DNA of 36,790 bases from a virus: positions 1-36,790 of IMG/VR virus record IMGVR_UViG_3300025108_000169; one strand, given 5' to 3'. This document shows, in pieces, positions 18,401 to 24,987 of the stretch. The notes beneath the pieces are model-generated. The model was not told where the DNA came from. It made no database searches and worked only from the letters and a program-made list of their open reading frames with translations. The position numbers were made by a program, and so were the translations under genes. The stretch's first letter is position 1. Each line of letters begins with the position of its first letter.

Positions 18401-19761
18401 GATAAAAAATATCCATTTTGATCTGGCACAAAACAAGCTTGAGTAAAAGGTGATATTAAAGAATATTCATTATCATTAAACTTAAACCTATAAGCAAATC
18501 TTACAAATTTGTCTTTTAAAAATTCACAATCACCAGGCCAGTTAGCATTGTAATCCGGATTAACGCCAGCTGTTATTATTGTACCAACCCCTGTAGTTAT
18601 TGTTTGAGGATTATCTTTCCACTCTATTATCATGACTAAAGTGCCAAGAGCTAAACCCGCATTAGTTAGCCTAGCGCCTGATGGAGTTATATCTACACCA
18701 GCAGAATTTGTTATTTTAACTAAAGACCCAACAAAGTTAGCAAAAGGATTAGACCCAAAACCTGGCTGAGGTGCAAAAGGTTGTCCAGACTCTATAGTTC
18801 CAACCCAAGGTGTTGAACCATTTGCTATGGTAAAAGATTCTGTTTCAGGTAGAAACTCACTGCATTTGTCTTTCATTGTAGATTGTAACTCTACAACTAA
18901 AGTTATTTGAGCACTACCTGACTTAGGAGCTATGTTTATAATATCACCGTTTTGATAACCAGTACCTTGGTTTATTATTTTTACAGCAACTAAATTCCCA
19001 TCACCTTCTACAGGCGGAGATTGCCCAGAACTACCAGCACTAGTTATTTGAACTGTTAGTCCAGTTCCAACACCGGTACTAGCAGTTGTTGGTATAATTT
19101 CACCTAGTATAAAGTAATAACCAGCTGGATCAACAACACTTCCACCTCCATTGTCTGTTACAGTATAATCTACTATGTAATTATCTAATAATTCAATGGG
19201 CTCAAAAGGATAATATTTAGCTACTGATATTTGATCTTCATTAGTATAATAATTAGGACTATCTAAGTTCCCTGGATTAGCTTTTAAAACGTTAATTTTT
19301 CTAGGTTGATTCCTGTTATCAGTCCAAAATAATAAATCTTCAAGTAAGTTTATATTTAATATCTCATGAGTTAAAGAGAAATTTAAAAATTCACCTTCTG
19401 CAAGTTTTGTATTTAAATTTGTTTCAATATTTCTTTTCCATATTTGACAAATAGCATTTTCATTTGGAAATAAATCTAACTTGCTATTAGAAGTATCTAT
19501 AAAATTAGTTATAAAAACATAAATATCTTTATTTTTTTCATCTGCAAAAATACCAATTATTTTAGCTTCGCAATTATTAGTTAAACCAAAATCTGTTAGT
19601 TTTACATTACCAAGAGCGGTGGAAACAGTTCCAACATCAGAATCTTCAGATTGACTAATTTCTATATTTAAAGCATCTCTATACTCACCATTAGGAATTA
19701 ATCTTTCATCTAGATCTTTATTCATTCTAGATTTTATAAAAGTGTTTTTAGTTTGAGCCAT
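15454..19761 (-). CDS. Tail nozzle/hub protein 1 (gp12/muzzle-like), 1435 residues
   Basis: Large tail protein. Its N-terminus, FIKSRMNKDLDERLIPNGEY followed by RDALN, recalls the start of tail tubular B or muzzle proteins, where this strand begins a beta-propeller around the DNA channel. ILNINLLEDLLFWTDNRNQP and VRFAYRFKFNDNEYSLISPF further support a propeller/hub core in the first ~600 residues. Two glycine-rich GxGY-GD modules are inserted, near residues 220-290 and 750-815. The C-terminal third is beta-rich, Asn/Ser/Thr-rich and looks like stacked immunoglobulin- or cadherin-type domains. The gene starts 2 bases after the preceding ring-protein gene stops, so the two are tightly coupled. 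The great length, about twice T7 gp12, is explained by these added surface domains. Confidence 0.68.
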   Translation of the reverse strand: MAQTKNTFIKSRMNKDLDERLIPNGEYRDALNIEISQSEDSDVGTVSTALGNVKLTDFGLTNNCEAKIIGIFADEKNKDIYVFITNFIDTSNSKLDLFPNENAICQIWKRNIETNLNTKLAEGEFLNFSLTHEILNINLLEDLLFWTDNRNQPRKINVLKANPGNLDSPNYYTNEDQISVAKYYPFEPIELLDNYIVDYTVTDNGGGSVVDPAGYYFILGEIIPTTASTGVGTGLTVQITSAGSSGQSPPVEGDGNLVAVKIINQGTGYQNGDIINIAPKSGSAQITLVVELQSTMKDKCSEFLPETESFTIANGSTPWVGTIESGQPFAPQPGFGSNPFANFVGSLVKITNSAGVDITPSGARLTNAGLALGTLVMIIEWKDNPQTITTGVGTIITAGVNPDYNANWPGDCEFLKDKFVRFAYRFKFNDNEYSLISPFTQACFVPDQNGYFLSKTRSRTTNNSTVNETIYDSQLAYESTDLEFFENKINSIDLKIPSPRCLNSNTELFSEVNEKMHLSEIDIIYKDDSENVIKVLDTITKEGFESVNSNYIIYEYQSRAPKRVLPEDEITRVSDKVPLKALAQEVSGNRVIYANYVDGHTSNKFLNYQIAAAAKSFITVPESGVLNPQIKKEYQNHTLKQNRTYQVGIVLSDRYGRQSDVILSSLDKEKSILSDVSYEGSTIFHPFYSAGPTLINTFSSPPSTWPGDSLKVQFNSQIPESIGELGYPGLFTDYNPATISNLISNSGYTSGPGINVSTTGGSGSGLTVDYTLFKGNSGYIVSVTINNPGVGYVNGDIITIPGAIGDDATFIYNTNVFSNLTGWYSYKIVVKQQEQDYYNVYLPGIVNGAINEEGLSSSTKATISLYSDNINKIPKDLSDVGPSQTNYRSDTKLSLRVENTSTSSKQYYPGTDVEDVVLLSELTDLGIDLTRVSDVVKANGTTTEIQLENFRENIQPGMSIIITDSFGVITQPLSAGLYVVSYYKTNTGSSVILNNAVTTTGGGAPDTVTFGPPGIIFNSGNNPIVGVLSTSDTIGVAEENDFSTKLAVFETKPSKSLLDIFYETTSAGLISELNSAVLVGTTDTQIPINIAPIIFTLDESQTGSISCTNSFTPTSVVNSNITSVNTTGTLVSVFDGNNANRLNDFELNNNNGVFTIKTKKIAGSGFFVSSDSNKTFFNFTVKLSLNGIDVFKSFSGSIENKEPSYVTPLPPLNYYINKFSNTLKNTDGSFAVFSAINGSGDISLNKNELKWTLISLKAVQGANRPFSPIIQLQDANGNWFHIGSADANSWPTIIRQADSSGNITDNLGAVESYQIVLNREYVNTRAFVRISSFNAVGGLNSTPTTSVDDDSILVRVNSLDTILGSLPSISIDPDGDPNLWQQVKNFFGNNANNDPFNVTVNVSAALNFVTWKAVFKVEDGGGMNAGNITINITQQ
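17325..17525 (-). repeat. GxGY-GD module, second copy in the 1435-residue tail protein
   Basis: The copy has TGGSGSGLTVDYTL, then VSVTINNPGVGYVNGDIITI. It is the copy most similar to the one at about 18890-19110, sharing the V-x-[IV]-x-N-x-G-x-GY-x-NGDII-x-I pattern. Confidence 0.7.
18890..19110 (-). repeat. GxGY-GD module, first copy in the 1435-residue tail protein
   Basis: The copy has TGVGTGLTVQITSAG, a proline/glycine loop, then VAVKIINQGTGYQNGDIINI. It lies inside the N-terminal propeller/hub half, which suggests a loop insertion displayed on the tail surface. Confidence 0.7.
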
Positions 19762-19763
19762 AC

Positions 19764-20927
19764 TTAATGTTTAATCCATTTAGATTTACCTCTCATTACT
19801 TGAGTAAATTCTTCAAGTTTAATATTACTTAATCTTATTTTAGCATTTCTTAGTTTAGCTGATCTTTCCTTTTTGTATCTTTGAACTATATATTCTGGAA
19901 AATTGGCTCTTGTAGACACTATAGAATGCATTATATGAGCATATAAAGCATCTTCTGCCATTTTAGGTATCTTAGTATCCATATCATATGCTAAACCATC
20001 AGATATGTATTCTAGTATTATCAACTTACCTACTAAACCACTTGAAAAACTAAACTTACCTTCTCTTTCGTTTATAGTAAACCAACCGTTTTTTTGTGAA
20101 ACTTCAGGCTGCAAACCGTATCTAGCGCCAAATTCAGCTTTCCACCAAGACCAATCATATACATCCGCGTTTTCAAAAATCTCATTTGTTATTTGGCCTG
20201 TTATGTCTAAATTATTGTTATTAGCCCATCTAGTATCTGTTATAGCTTGCTGAGACTCTAAATTTTCTCCAAAACTGTTTTGAGTTATATCTCCAGTAGC
20301 GTCTTGAATTAATGGTTGTGTTGGGTTACTAGTTAATGTAGTTGGATATATAATGTGTTTAACACCTGTTTTATCAACCCAAGATAACTGAACATAATTA
20401 ACATAGTCTTGAGGTATTGCTAAAGATAAACTAGGTGGTATTGTTAGCTCTTGAGAATTAACAGATTTTAATGTGTCATAACTAAACTCTTGCAAACCTC
20501 TTTTAGCATGAAATATAACATCAGTTCTTTTACATCTTGGTATTAACTTATCCATACCAACATAAGCAACCATAAAGTTATTAACTATATCAGTTAAGCT
20601 ATTGTAAGAATAGCTACCATAGTTATCCCATATTGAAGATTGTTTTAATTCTATACGAATAGAAGTAGTAGTATAAGGACCATTTCTCAGTGTTATAACA
20701 TTGTTAGCCGCGTCAGAAACATAAGATAAGTCTTCCGCAAAAGCTATGTCATTAATGTATATAGTGTAATTAGAAGCAGAATGTATTTGAGTGCCAGTAC
20801 TGTCAAAAGCGCTGATTACATCTACTCCGAAAGTACAATTGAAAGTTGGGTTTGCTACACCTGCTAAATTAGGAAATGTTTGTTGACCAGCGTAATATTG
20901 TGCGTTTGTTTCAGTTATTAATCCCAT
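19764..20927 (-). CDS. Head-tail ring/adaptor protein, 387 residues
   Basis: Predicted structural protein of the head-tail connection. The central part (RGLQEFSYDTLKS, PQDYVNYVQLSW, GVKHIIYP) and C-terminal part (GKLIILEYISDGLAYDMDTK followed by IPKMAEDALYAHI) resemble ring or adaptor proteins found beside gp11/gp12-like genes in Bacteroidota podoviruses, from memory. The first ~100 residues form a separate beta-rich domain (TFGVDVISAFDSTGTQIHS), probably an added surface or Ig-like domain. The C-terminus is basic (RGKSKWIKH). It lies 6 bases after the preceding tail gene and 2 bases before the nozzle gene, within one operon. Confidence 0.6.
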   Translation of the reverse strand: MGLITETNAQYYAGQQTFPNLAGVANPTFNCTFGVDVISAFDSTGTQIHSASNYTIYINDIAFAEDLSYVSDAANNVITLRNGPYTTTSIRIELKQSSIWDNYGSYSYNSLTDIVNNFMVAYVGMDKLIPRCKRTDVIFHAKRGLQEFSYDTLKSVNSQELTIPPSLSLAIPQDYVNYVQLSWVDKTGVKHIIYPTTLTSNPTQPLIQDATGDITQNSFGENLESQQAITDTRWANNNNLDITGQITNEIFENADVYDWSWWKAEFGARYGLQPEVSQKNGWFTINEREGKFSFSSGLVGKLIILEYISDGLAYDMDTKIPKMAEDALYAHIMHSIVSTRANFPEYIVQRYKKERSAKLRNAKIRLSNIKLEEFTQVMRGKSKWIKH

Positions 20928-20933
20928 GTTTTA

Positions 20934-21980
20934 TTATCTTTTTGAGTTTACTTCTTCTTGAGCTAGTTCTTGAGAAGCTGCTTGAACTATTTGTGGATCT
21001 CTTATTATAACTCCTGAATATTTTAATATTTCCAATATAACTTCAGTTTGCATAGAGTCACTTATTTCAAAATTAGTTGAACCATATGTACTACCGCCAT
21101 TAAAATTACCAGCAGCTAACGTACACACAGCATCAATAGCTCCGCCAAAAGTAGCCGATGCAAAGGTTATTGTGTCACCTATGCTATATCCTGTTCCCGG
21201 ATCTGAAACAAATATATTAACAATACCGCTTCCAAAAGTTATTTCCATTTTTATTTTTAAACCTGTACCACCTCCAGGTGAGTTTATTGTGACTCCTGCA
21301 GAGCTACCATCATACTCAGCTAAAGATAATGTAGGCGCAGTATTGTCTAAATTAGGACTAATAGAACTTAATAAGCTTCCTCCGTTGTTTAATGAGTTTG
21401 CTGCAAAAACCGTAGGATCATATATAAATTGACCCAAGTTACCAGCGTAATAACCCCATCTAACTAGATCCGGTTTTCTAATATAATTAAAGGTAACATC
21501 TGTGTTTGCAAAAGTCGATGGACTTGGAAACACTGTCAGCTTGTCTTGTTGGTATTTAGCAACAGGAAAATTATTTGTAGGTTGTGTTAAAGGAGATAGT
21601 TTTAATTGATTGTAATCTCTGTTACTTACTATCTCTATAGGTGGAGAATTAGTACCTTTATTCCAAGATGCAGAACCAAACCTATGTAAATCAGCTGGTT
21701 GGTCATAAACATTAGTAGTAGCAGCTGGGTCATTAGAGGCGTTATCTGTTTTTTCAAATACTTGAAACTCTTCTCTTATATGGTCCATTCTAGAAGCAAA
21801 CTCCACATTTGTTTTTGGCATACGTATGTATTGGTTATAGTCTTCAAAAAACTTTTCAAAAACTTCTAACTGAACCTGGTTTGCTACATTGTTAAATTCA
21901 TAAGGTGTTAAGTAACCTCTTTGTTCTTTATTTAATATAGTCAAAACTGTGGTATATACCGTGTTTACGTTTATTGCCAT
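20934..21980 (-). CDS. Tail tubular A-like / ring protein, 348 residues
   Basis: First gene after the repeat-rich gap. The N-terminus (NTVYTTVLTILNKEQRGYLT, then PYEFNNVANQVQLEVFEKFF) is helical and resembles adaptor or tubular A proteins that sit under the portal; FNYIRKPDLVRWGY is a typical later segment. About residues 225-290 contain a glycine-rich module (GGGTGLKIKMEI ... SDPGTGYSIGDTITF) also found in the two nozzle genes. The C-terminal ~50 residues (EISDSMQTEVILEILKYSGV followed by IIRDP) return to the conserved helical core. The module therefore interrupts the family's normal domain and is probably displayed outwards. Confidence 0.65.
   Translation of the reverse strand: MAINVNTVYTTVLTILNKEQRGYLTPYEFNNVANQVQLEVFEKFFEDYNQYIRMPKTNVEFASRMDHIREEFQVFEKTDNASNDPAATTNVYDQPADLHRFGSASWNKGTNSPPIEIVSNRDYNQLKLSPLTQPTNNFPVAKYQQDKLTVFPSPSTFANTDVTFNYIRKPDLVRWGYYAGNLGQFIYDPTVFAANSLNNGGSLLSSISPNLDNTAPTLSLAEYDGSSAGVTINSPGGGTGLKIKMEITFGSGIVNIFVSDPGTGYSIGDTITFASATFGGAIDAVCTLAAGNFNGGSTYGSTNFEISDSMQTEVILEILKYSGVIIRDPQIVQAASQELAQEEVNSKR
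21130..21300 (-). repeat. GxGY-GD module, copy in the 348-residue ring protein
   Basis: GGGTGLKIKMEI is followed by VNIFVSDPGTGYSIGDTITF. The copy is inserted between two conserved helical parts of the ring protein. Confidence 0.65.
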
Positions 21981-22000
21981 TTTAATATTTTTTTAAAATA

Positions 22001-22022
22001 AAAAAAGGTACTTCCCTTTTTC
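22001..22022 (-). terminator. Weak hairpin with T-run just before the tail gene block
   Basis: Read on the minus strand: AAAAAGG, loop GAAGTA, CCTTTTTTT, a 7-pair mostly A-T stem followed by T-rich DNA. It has terminator form but is weak and lies only about 20 bases before the start codon at 21980, so it could instead affect translation or mRNA stability. Confidence 0.35.
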
Positions 22023-22031
22023 ATCCAATTA

Positions 22032-22062
22032 CAATTCATTTTTTGCGTACTCAACTAAAATA
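22032..22062 (-). repeat. Direct repeat copy 1 (about 30 bases)
   Basis: Shares TCATTTTTTGC and TCAACTAAAATA with the copy at 22123-22152; only the 4-5 bases between these blocks differ. On the minus strand each copy contains TTTTAGTTGA and GCAAAAAATGA. Start-to-start distance is 91 bases. Confidence 0.75.
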
Positions 22063-22122
22063 ATTTTTCATCATACATAGTAAAACAATTAACTTGCGTC
22101 AATTATCGTAATATTTACAAAT

Positions 22123-22152
22123 CAAATCATTTTTTGCTTTTCAACTAAAATA
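22123..22152 (-). repeat. Direct repeat copy 2 (about 30 bases)
   Basis: Second copy of the TCATTTTTTGC ... TCAACTAAAATA element, one base shorter in the middle than the copy at 22032-22062. Confidence 0.75.
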
Positions 22153-22190
22153 CTTAGTAATCTTCCAATAAGAGAAGCACCTTTTCGGTT

Positions 22191-22300
22191 TAAGCATAGT
22201 AAAATAAAATATCTTCGTAAACTCTCTAACAATTAAAATAAGCGCATAGAGCTATGCTTACTTTTATTATATTACTAAATACGTTACGGTACTATGCTTA
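22191..22300. repeat. GCATAG inverted-repeat cluster
   Basis: TAAGCATAGT at 22191-22200 is the exact inverse of ACTATGCTTA at 22291-22300. Between them, GCATAGAGCTATGC at 22244-22257 is a palindrome with a 2-base centre made of the same hexamer. A related CATAGTAAAA also occurs at 22076-22085 and 22195-22204. Repeated half-sites in both orientations look like binding sites for a dimeric protein, such as a repressor, origin-binding protein or small terminase. Confidence 0.55.
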
Positions 22301-22336
22301 TTTATATAGTTACTTGTTTATTTTAGTTCTTACTTG

Positions 22337-23122
22337 TTATTTGAACTTTTTCTCTATAGATCTGTAAACCTCAAGTCCTTCATCTGTCTTAAACCATGCA
22401 GCCATAGCTGAATATGGGTTTTCATCAAAAGGCACTGTCATTAGTTTACGACCATTAGCAGCCCATTTAAATGTTCTTTGATCACTGTCAAGTTTAATTA
22501 TATTCTCTTCAACAGCTCTTATAGCAAAGTTTCTAATTACAACATTTTCATCTTGTGCTAAACTAATAAAAAGTGCAGGATTGTTTTTAGCAAAAAGTAA
22601 TCCATCTCTTTTTAATTCTTTACTTGAAAGATTAGCAACGCTTGAACCTAGTTCAACTCTTAATATAGCTTCTAATTGATCTATATCCATTGTTTTAGCA
22701 GCGTTCATTGCTTCTAATTCTATTTCTAAGTCTTCGTATTCATCAACTGCTTTAGCAACTGCATCGAACTCTTTGAATAAAAGACCATTATGTGGGTGTT
22801 TAGCTAGAAACTCTTGTAAGTTTCTTTGCTCTTTTTTAACCATTAAATGGCCTTTTTCAAAGACAATATGTTTTAAAGTGGCTGAACCTTGTTGTTCGTC
22901 TACAAATATGCTTTTTTGATTAGTAGCATATCTTAATTCTCTTTCGTAACCTAAATCCTTATCAAACCAAACACAAGGGTATCTTCTAGAGTGTCTAGAT
23001 GTTATAGTATAGGTTAAAGGCATTTTACTACCTAATAGAAAGTAATTTCTATCTTTATATTCCCAAGTATCTTTTTTAACCTCTTGCTTGGGAGCAGGAG
23101 CTTTTTTTTCTTTTGTTTCCAT
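22337..23122 (-). CDS. Conserved-looking virion-region protein of unknown function, 261 residues
   Basis: Not assigned to a family. The N-terminal ~20 residues are Lys/Glu/Pro-rich (KEKKAPAPKQEVKKD). A compact domain follows with an aromatic- and arginine-rich segment (RNYFLLGSKMPLTYTITSRH, then SRRYPCVWFDKDLGYERELR). A helical middle (residues ~115-165) comes next, then a segment like an Asn/Ala-type helical repeat (NPALFISLAQDENVVIRNFA). It is separated from the capsid genes by a terminator and from the tail genes by the repeat-rich gap, so it may be transcribed on its own. Its leader is the repeated TATTATATTATATTATG. A head-completion or regulatory role is possible; nothing decides it. 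Confidence 0.6.
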   Translation of the reverse strand: METKEKKAPAPKQEVKKDTWEYKDRNYFLLGSKMPLTYTITSRHSRRYPCVWFDKDLGYERELRYATNQKSIFVDEQQGSATLKHIVFEKGHLMVKKEQRNLQEFLAKHPHNGLLFKEFDAVAKAVDEYEDLEIELEAMNAAKTMDIDQLEAILRVELGSSVANLSSKELKRDGLLFAKNNPALFISLAQDENVVIRNFAIRAVEENIIKLDSDQRTFKWAANGRKLMTVPFDENPYSAMAAWFKTDEGLEVYRSIEKKFK

Positions 23123-23142
23123 AATATAATATAATATAATAA
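23121..23142 (-). promoter_or_regulatory. Repeated-TATAT leader before the 261-residue gene
   Basis: On the minus strand the leader reads TATTATATTATATTATG, a 5-base A/T unit repeated up to the start codon with no Shine-Dalgarno. Almost the same leader precedes the scaffold gene at 26165-26185. It could be an A/T-rich translation enhancer or overlap a promoter. Confidence 0.4.
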
Positions 23143-23144
23143 TT

Positions 23145-23172
23145 AAAAAAGACCCCGCCGAAGCGGGATCTT
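23145..23172 (-). terminator. Rho-independent terminator after the capsid genes
   Basis: Read on the minus strand: GATCCCGC, tetraloop TTCG, GCGGGGTC, then TTTTTT. The stem has 8 pairs with one T-G pair. It starts about 20 bases past the stop codon of the 95-residue gene and 25 bases before the next start codon. It would separate high-level head gene expression from the downstream genes. It is the best-formed terminator in the window. Confidence 0.92.
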
Positions 23173-23188
23173 ATTGTTTTTGTTTTAC

Positions 23189-23476
23189 TTAAGCGATGCC
23201 GTTAAGCTCTGATGCTTGTGTAGTAGCAGTATCACTCATATCTATAGTTGTAATACCTCCACCATCTACTTTACCTATAGCTTCTATAATTTTAGCTCGT
23301 ATAGCAGATCCATTTCCAGTTGAATAAATTATCAACGAGATTGCACTGTCATCACTAGCTAATAGCCCGTAAGTAATAGAGCAATCATTAGTGGTCGAAT
23401 CAATTTTAATAGCATTACCTAAAAAAATTATTTGGTCTCCACCAAATGCAGCGTCATAAAATTTTATATATCCCAT
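23189..23476 (-). CDS. Small protein directly downstream of the major capsid gene, 95 residues
   Basis: A beta-rich, Gly/Ser/Ile-rich, acidic protein (GYIKFYDAAFGGDQIIFLGN ... GLLASDDSAISLIIYSTGNG). It is encoded 32 bases after the major capsid gene and before a strong terminator, so it is probably co-expressed with the capsid protein. No cysteine pair, signal or membrane segment suggests another location. A capsid decoration or stabilising protein is the natural guess from position and size, but no family is recognised. Confidence 0.6.
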   Translation of the reverse strand: MGYIKFYDAAFGGDQIIFLGNAIKIDSTTNDCSITYGLLASDDSAISLIIYSTGNGSAIRAKIIEAIGKVDGGGITTIDMSDTATTQASELNGIA

Positions 23477-23508
23477 TTTTCTTATTTTTTTTAAATGTTA
23501 ATAATTAA

Positions 23509-24975
23509 TTAAGCTCCTTTAAATAACACGAAGTTATTAGCAGCTTGAGTTACTAAACATCTTTCAGATAAGAAATTAACTCTCATAACATCAAGATCAG
23601 AAGTGTAAGCTCCACCAACTGAACCAGTGATCCAAGATTTCATCTTTCTATCTTCAGTTTCAGAAGCTCTATATCTTACATGTAAGAAAGGACGTCTGAT
23701 GTTTGATCCTAACATTTGATCGTACACTGTAGTTGTTCCAGCAGGAACCATTACACCATCAATCTCATTATCTAAACCTCTAGTAGTAGCATCATTTAAA
23801 TATTTCCAATCAGTTTTATAGAAGTCATAAGAACCTCTTCTAAAACCTGAAAATCCAAAGTTTAATGCCATATCTCCGTCATTGTCAAAAAGACCATAAG
23901 AAGCAGCTTGCTTAGAAGCATAAGCTCCGTTAACAGCAGCAATCATATCATCAAAATCAAGAGCAGTAGCTCTAGATAAAAATAACATGTTCTCTTCAAT
24001 AGCACCTTGCTTATCTAGTTGCTTAAGGATTTCATCGAAATCAGCTAAAGCACCTGAACCAGGAGCAGCAGCACCAGCAAATCCAGAATATATATTACCT
24101 CTATCTTCGATAGCAGCAAATAAACCTTCAGTACCTTTTATAACTTGATCTCCAGCAGCAAATACACTACCATCAAAAGTTTTATCAGCAGTAGCCATTT
24201 TAATACCTTCTACCATTGACATTTCAAGGTAATCTTCAAATCTTAATCTTGTTTCAGATTCAGCTTTTAGATACCATAAGTAACCAGATTGACCATCTTC
24301 AGTAGATACTTCAATCCAACCAATTTGAGCAACGTCAGATCCACTTAGTTCATAATTATCTTTAAGGATAATTGGAGAATTAGTGAAAGTTTTAGCGGTA
24401 GGAGTAATAGCTCCAGCCATACCACTTGTTCCTTTTCCAAATTCAGAACCATAAACGAATAAACTGTTATCAGCACTAATTAAAGCACCACCTACTAAAG
24501 TAGCCCCTTCATAGCTAGTACAAGTTAACTCATTTGAAGTAGCACCACCTACGTTAGTTACTAAAAGTTTAGCAGTAACTAATCCAGTAGCATTATCAGA
24601 AACTAAAATTGTATTACCAATCCTTACAGCACCTGTAGCTTGACCAGCGGGCAAAGCAATAGTTACTGTATATACTGGATCAGCGACTGCTACAACAGTT
24701 ACAGAGTCATAAGCAACGTGTAATCTATTTTGCTCAGACCAAATAACTTGATCAGATGTCATTGGCATTTCAGCGCCAACCATTCTCAAGAAACCACCTA
24801 ATGTTCGGTTTCCGTATCTTTCTACTTCTGCTTCGTAAAGCTCAGGTAGATATTGTTGTGCCCACGCATTAAATCCGCCAGCTGCGTCTTGGAAGTTAAT
24901 ATAGTTCCCTTCTACAGTGACTTTGTTAGGCATTGGAGTAATAGAAGCTGGAAAGCCTCCTCCGGATAATCCCAT
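23509..24975 (-). CDS. Major capsid protein (HK97-like fold expected), 488 residues
   Basis: Forms the icosahedral shell. It lies after portal and scaffold genes, as expected. The N-terminal segment (FNAWAQQYLPELYEAEVERY, then GNRTLGGFLRMVGAEMPMTS and DQVIWSEQNRLHV) resembles capsid proteins of crAss-like and related marine Bacteroidota podoviruses, from memory. About residues 95-180 are a beta-rich, Gly/Thr/Val-rich stretch that looks like an inserted surface domain. The core resumes with an E-loop-like and helical part (ESETRLRFEDYLEMSMVEGI). Base composition is richer in G+C than the neighbours, as is common for a highly expressed capsid gene. The start codon has an A-rich leader without Shine-Dalgarno. 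No protease gene is nearby, so maturation cleavage cannot be inferred. Confidence 0.85.
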   Translation of the reverse strand: MGLSGGGFPASITPMPNKVTVEGNYINFQDAAGGFNAWAQQYLPELYEAEVERYGNRTLGGFLRMVGAEMPMTSDQVIWSEQNRLHVAYDSVTVVAVADPVYTVTIALPAGQATGAVRIGNTILVSDNATGLVTAKLLVTNVGGATSNELTCTSYEGATLVGGALISADNSLFVYGSEFGKGTSGMAGAITPTAKTFTNSPIILKDNYELSGSDVAQIGWIEVSTEDGQSGYLWYLKAESETRLRFEDYLEMSMVEGIKMATADKTFDGSVFAAGDQVIKGTEGLFAAIEDRGNIYSGFAGAAAPGSGALADFDEILKQLDKQGAIEENMLFLSRATALDFDDMIAAVNGAYASKQAASYGLFDNDGDMALNFGFSGFRRGSYDFYKTDWKYLNDATTRGLDNEIDGVMVPAGTTTVYDQMLGSNIRRPFLHVRYRASETEDRKMKSWITGSVGGAYTSDLDVMRVNFLSERCLVTQAANNFVLFKGA

Positions 24976-24987
24976 AATTTTTATTTT

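Larger units (their letters stand above)
21981..22336. promoter_or_regulatory. Non-coding, repeat-rich intergenic region (356 bases)
   Basis: The only long gene-free stretch in the virion operon. It is very A/T-rich and has no convincing frame on either strand. It contains a ~30-base direct repeat, several copies of GCATAG in both orientations, a 14-base palindrome and a weak hairpin next to the following gene. It lies upstream of the tail gene block on the minus strand, so it is a good place for a promoter or operator for tail genes, an origin, or a packaging-type site. No exact Bacteroidota-type promoter (TTG then TAnnTTTG at proper spacing) could be fixed by eye. Confidence 0.55.

Noticed and set aside
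22032-22152. CRISPR-like array in the gap.
   Set aside because: Only two imperfect copies, one spacing, no cas genes and no regular spacer set.
21981-22336. tRNA or structured RNA gene in the gap.
   Set aside because: No cloverleaf or T-loop consensus (GGTTCRANYCC) was seen; only short A/T-rich stems.
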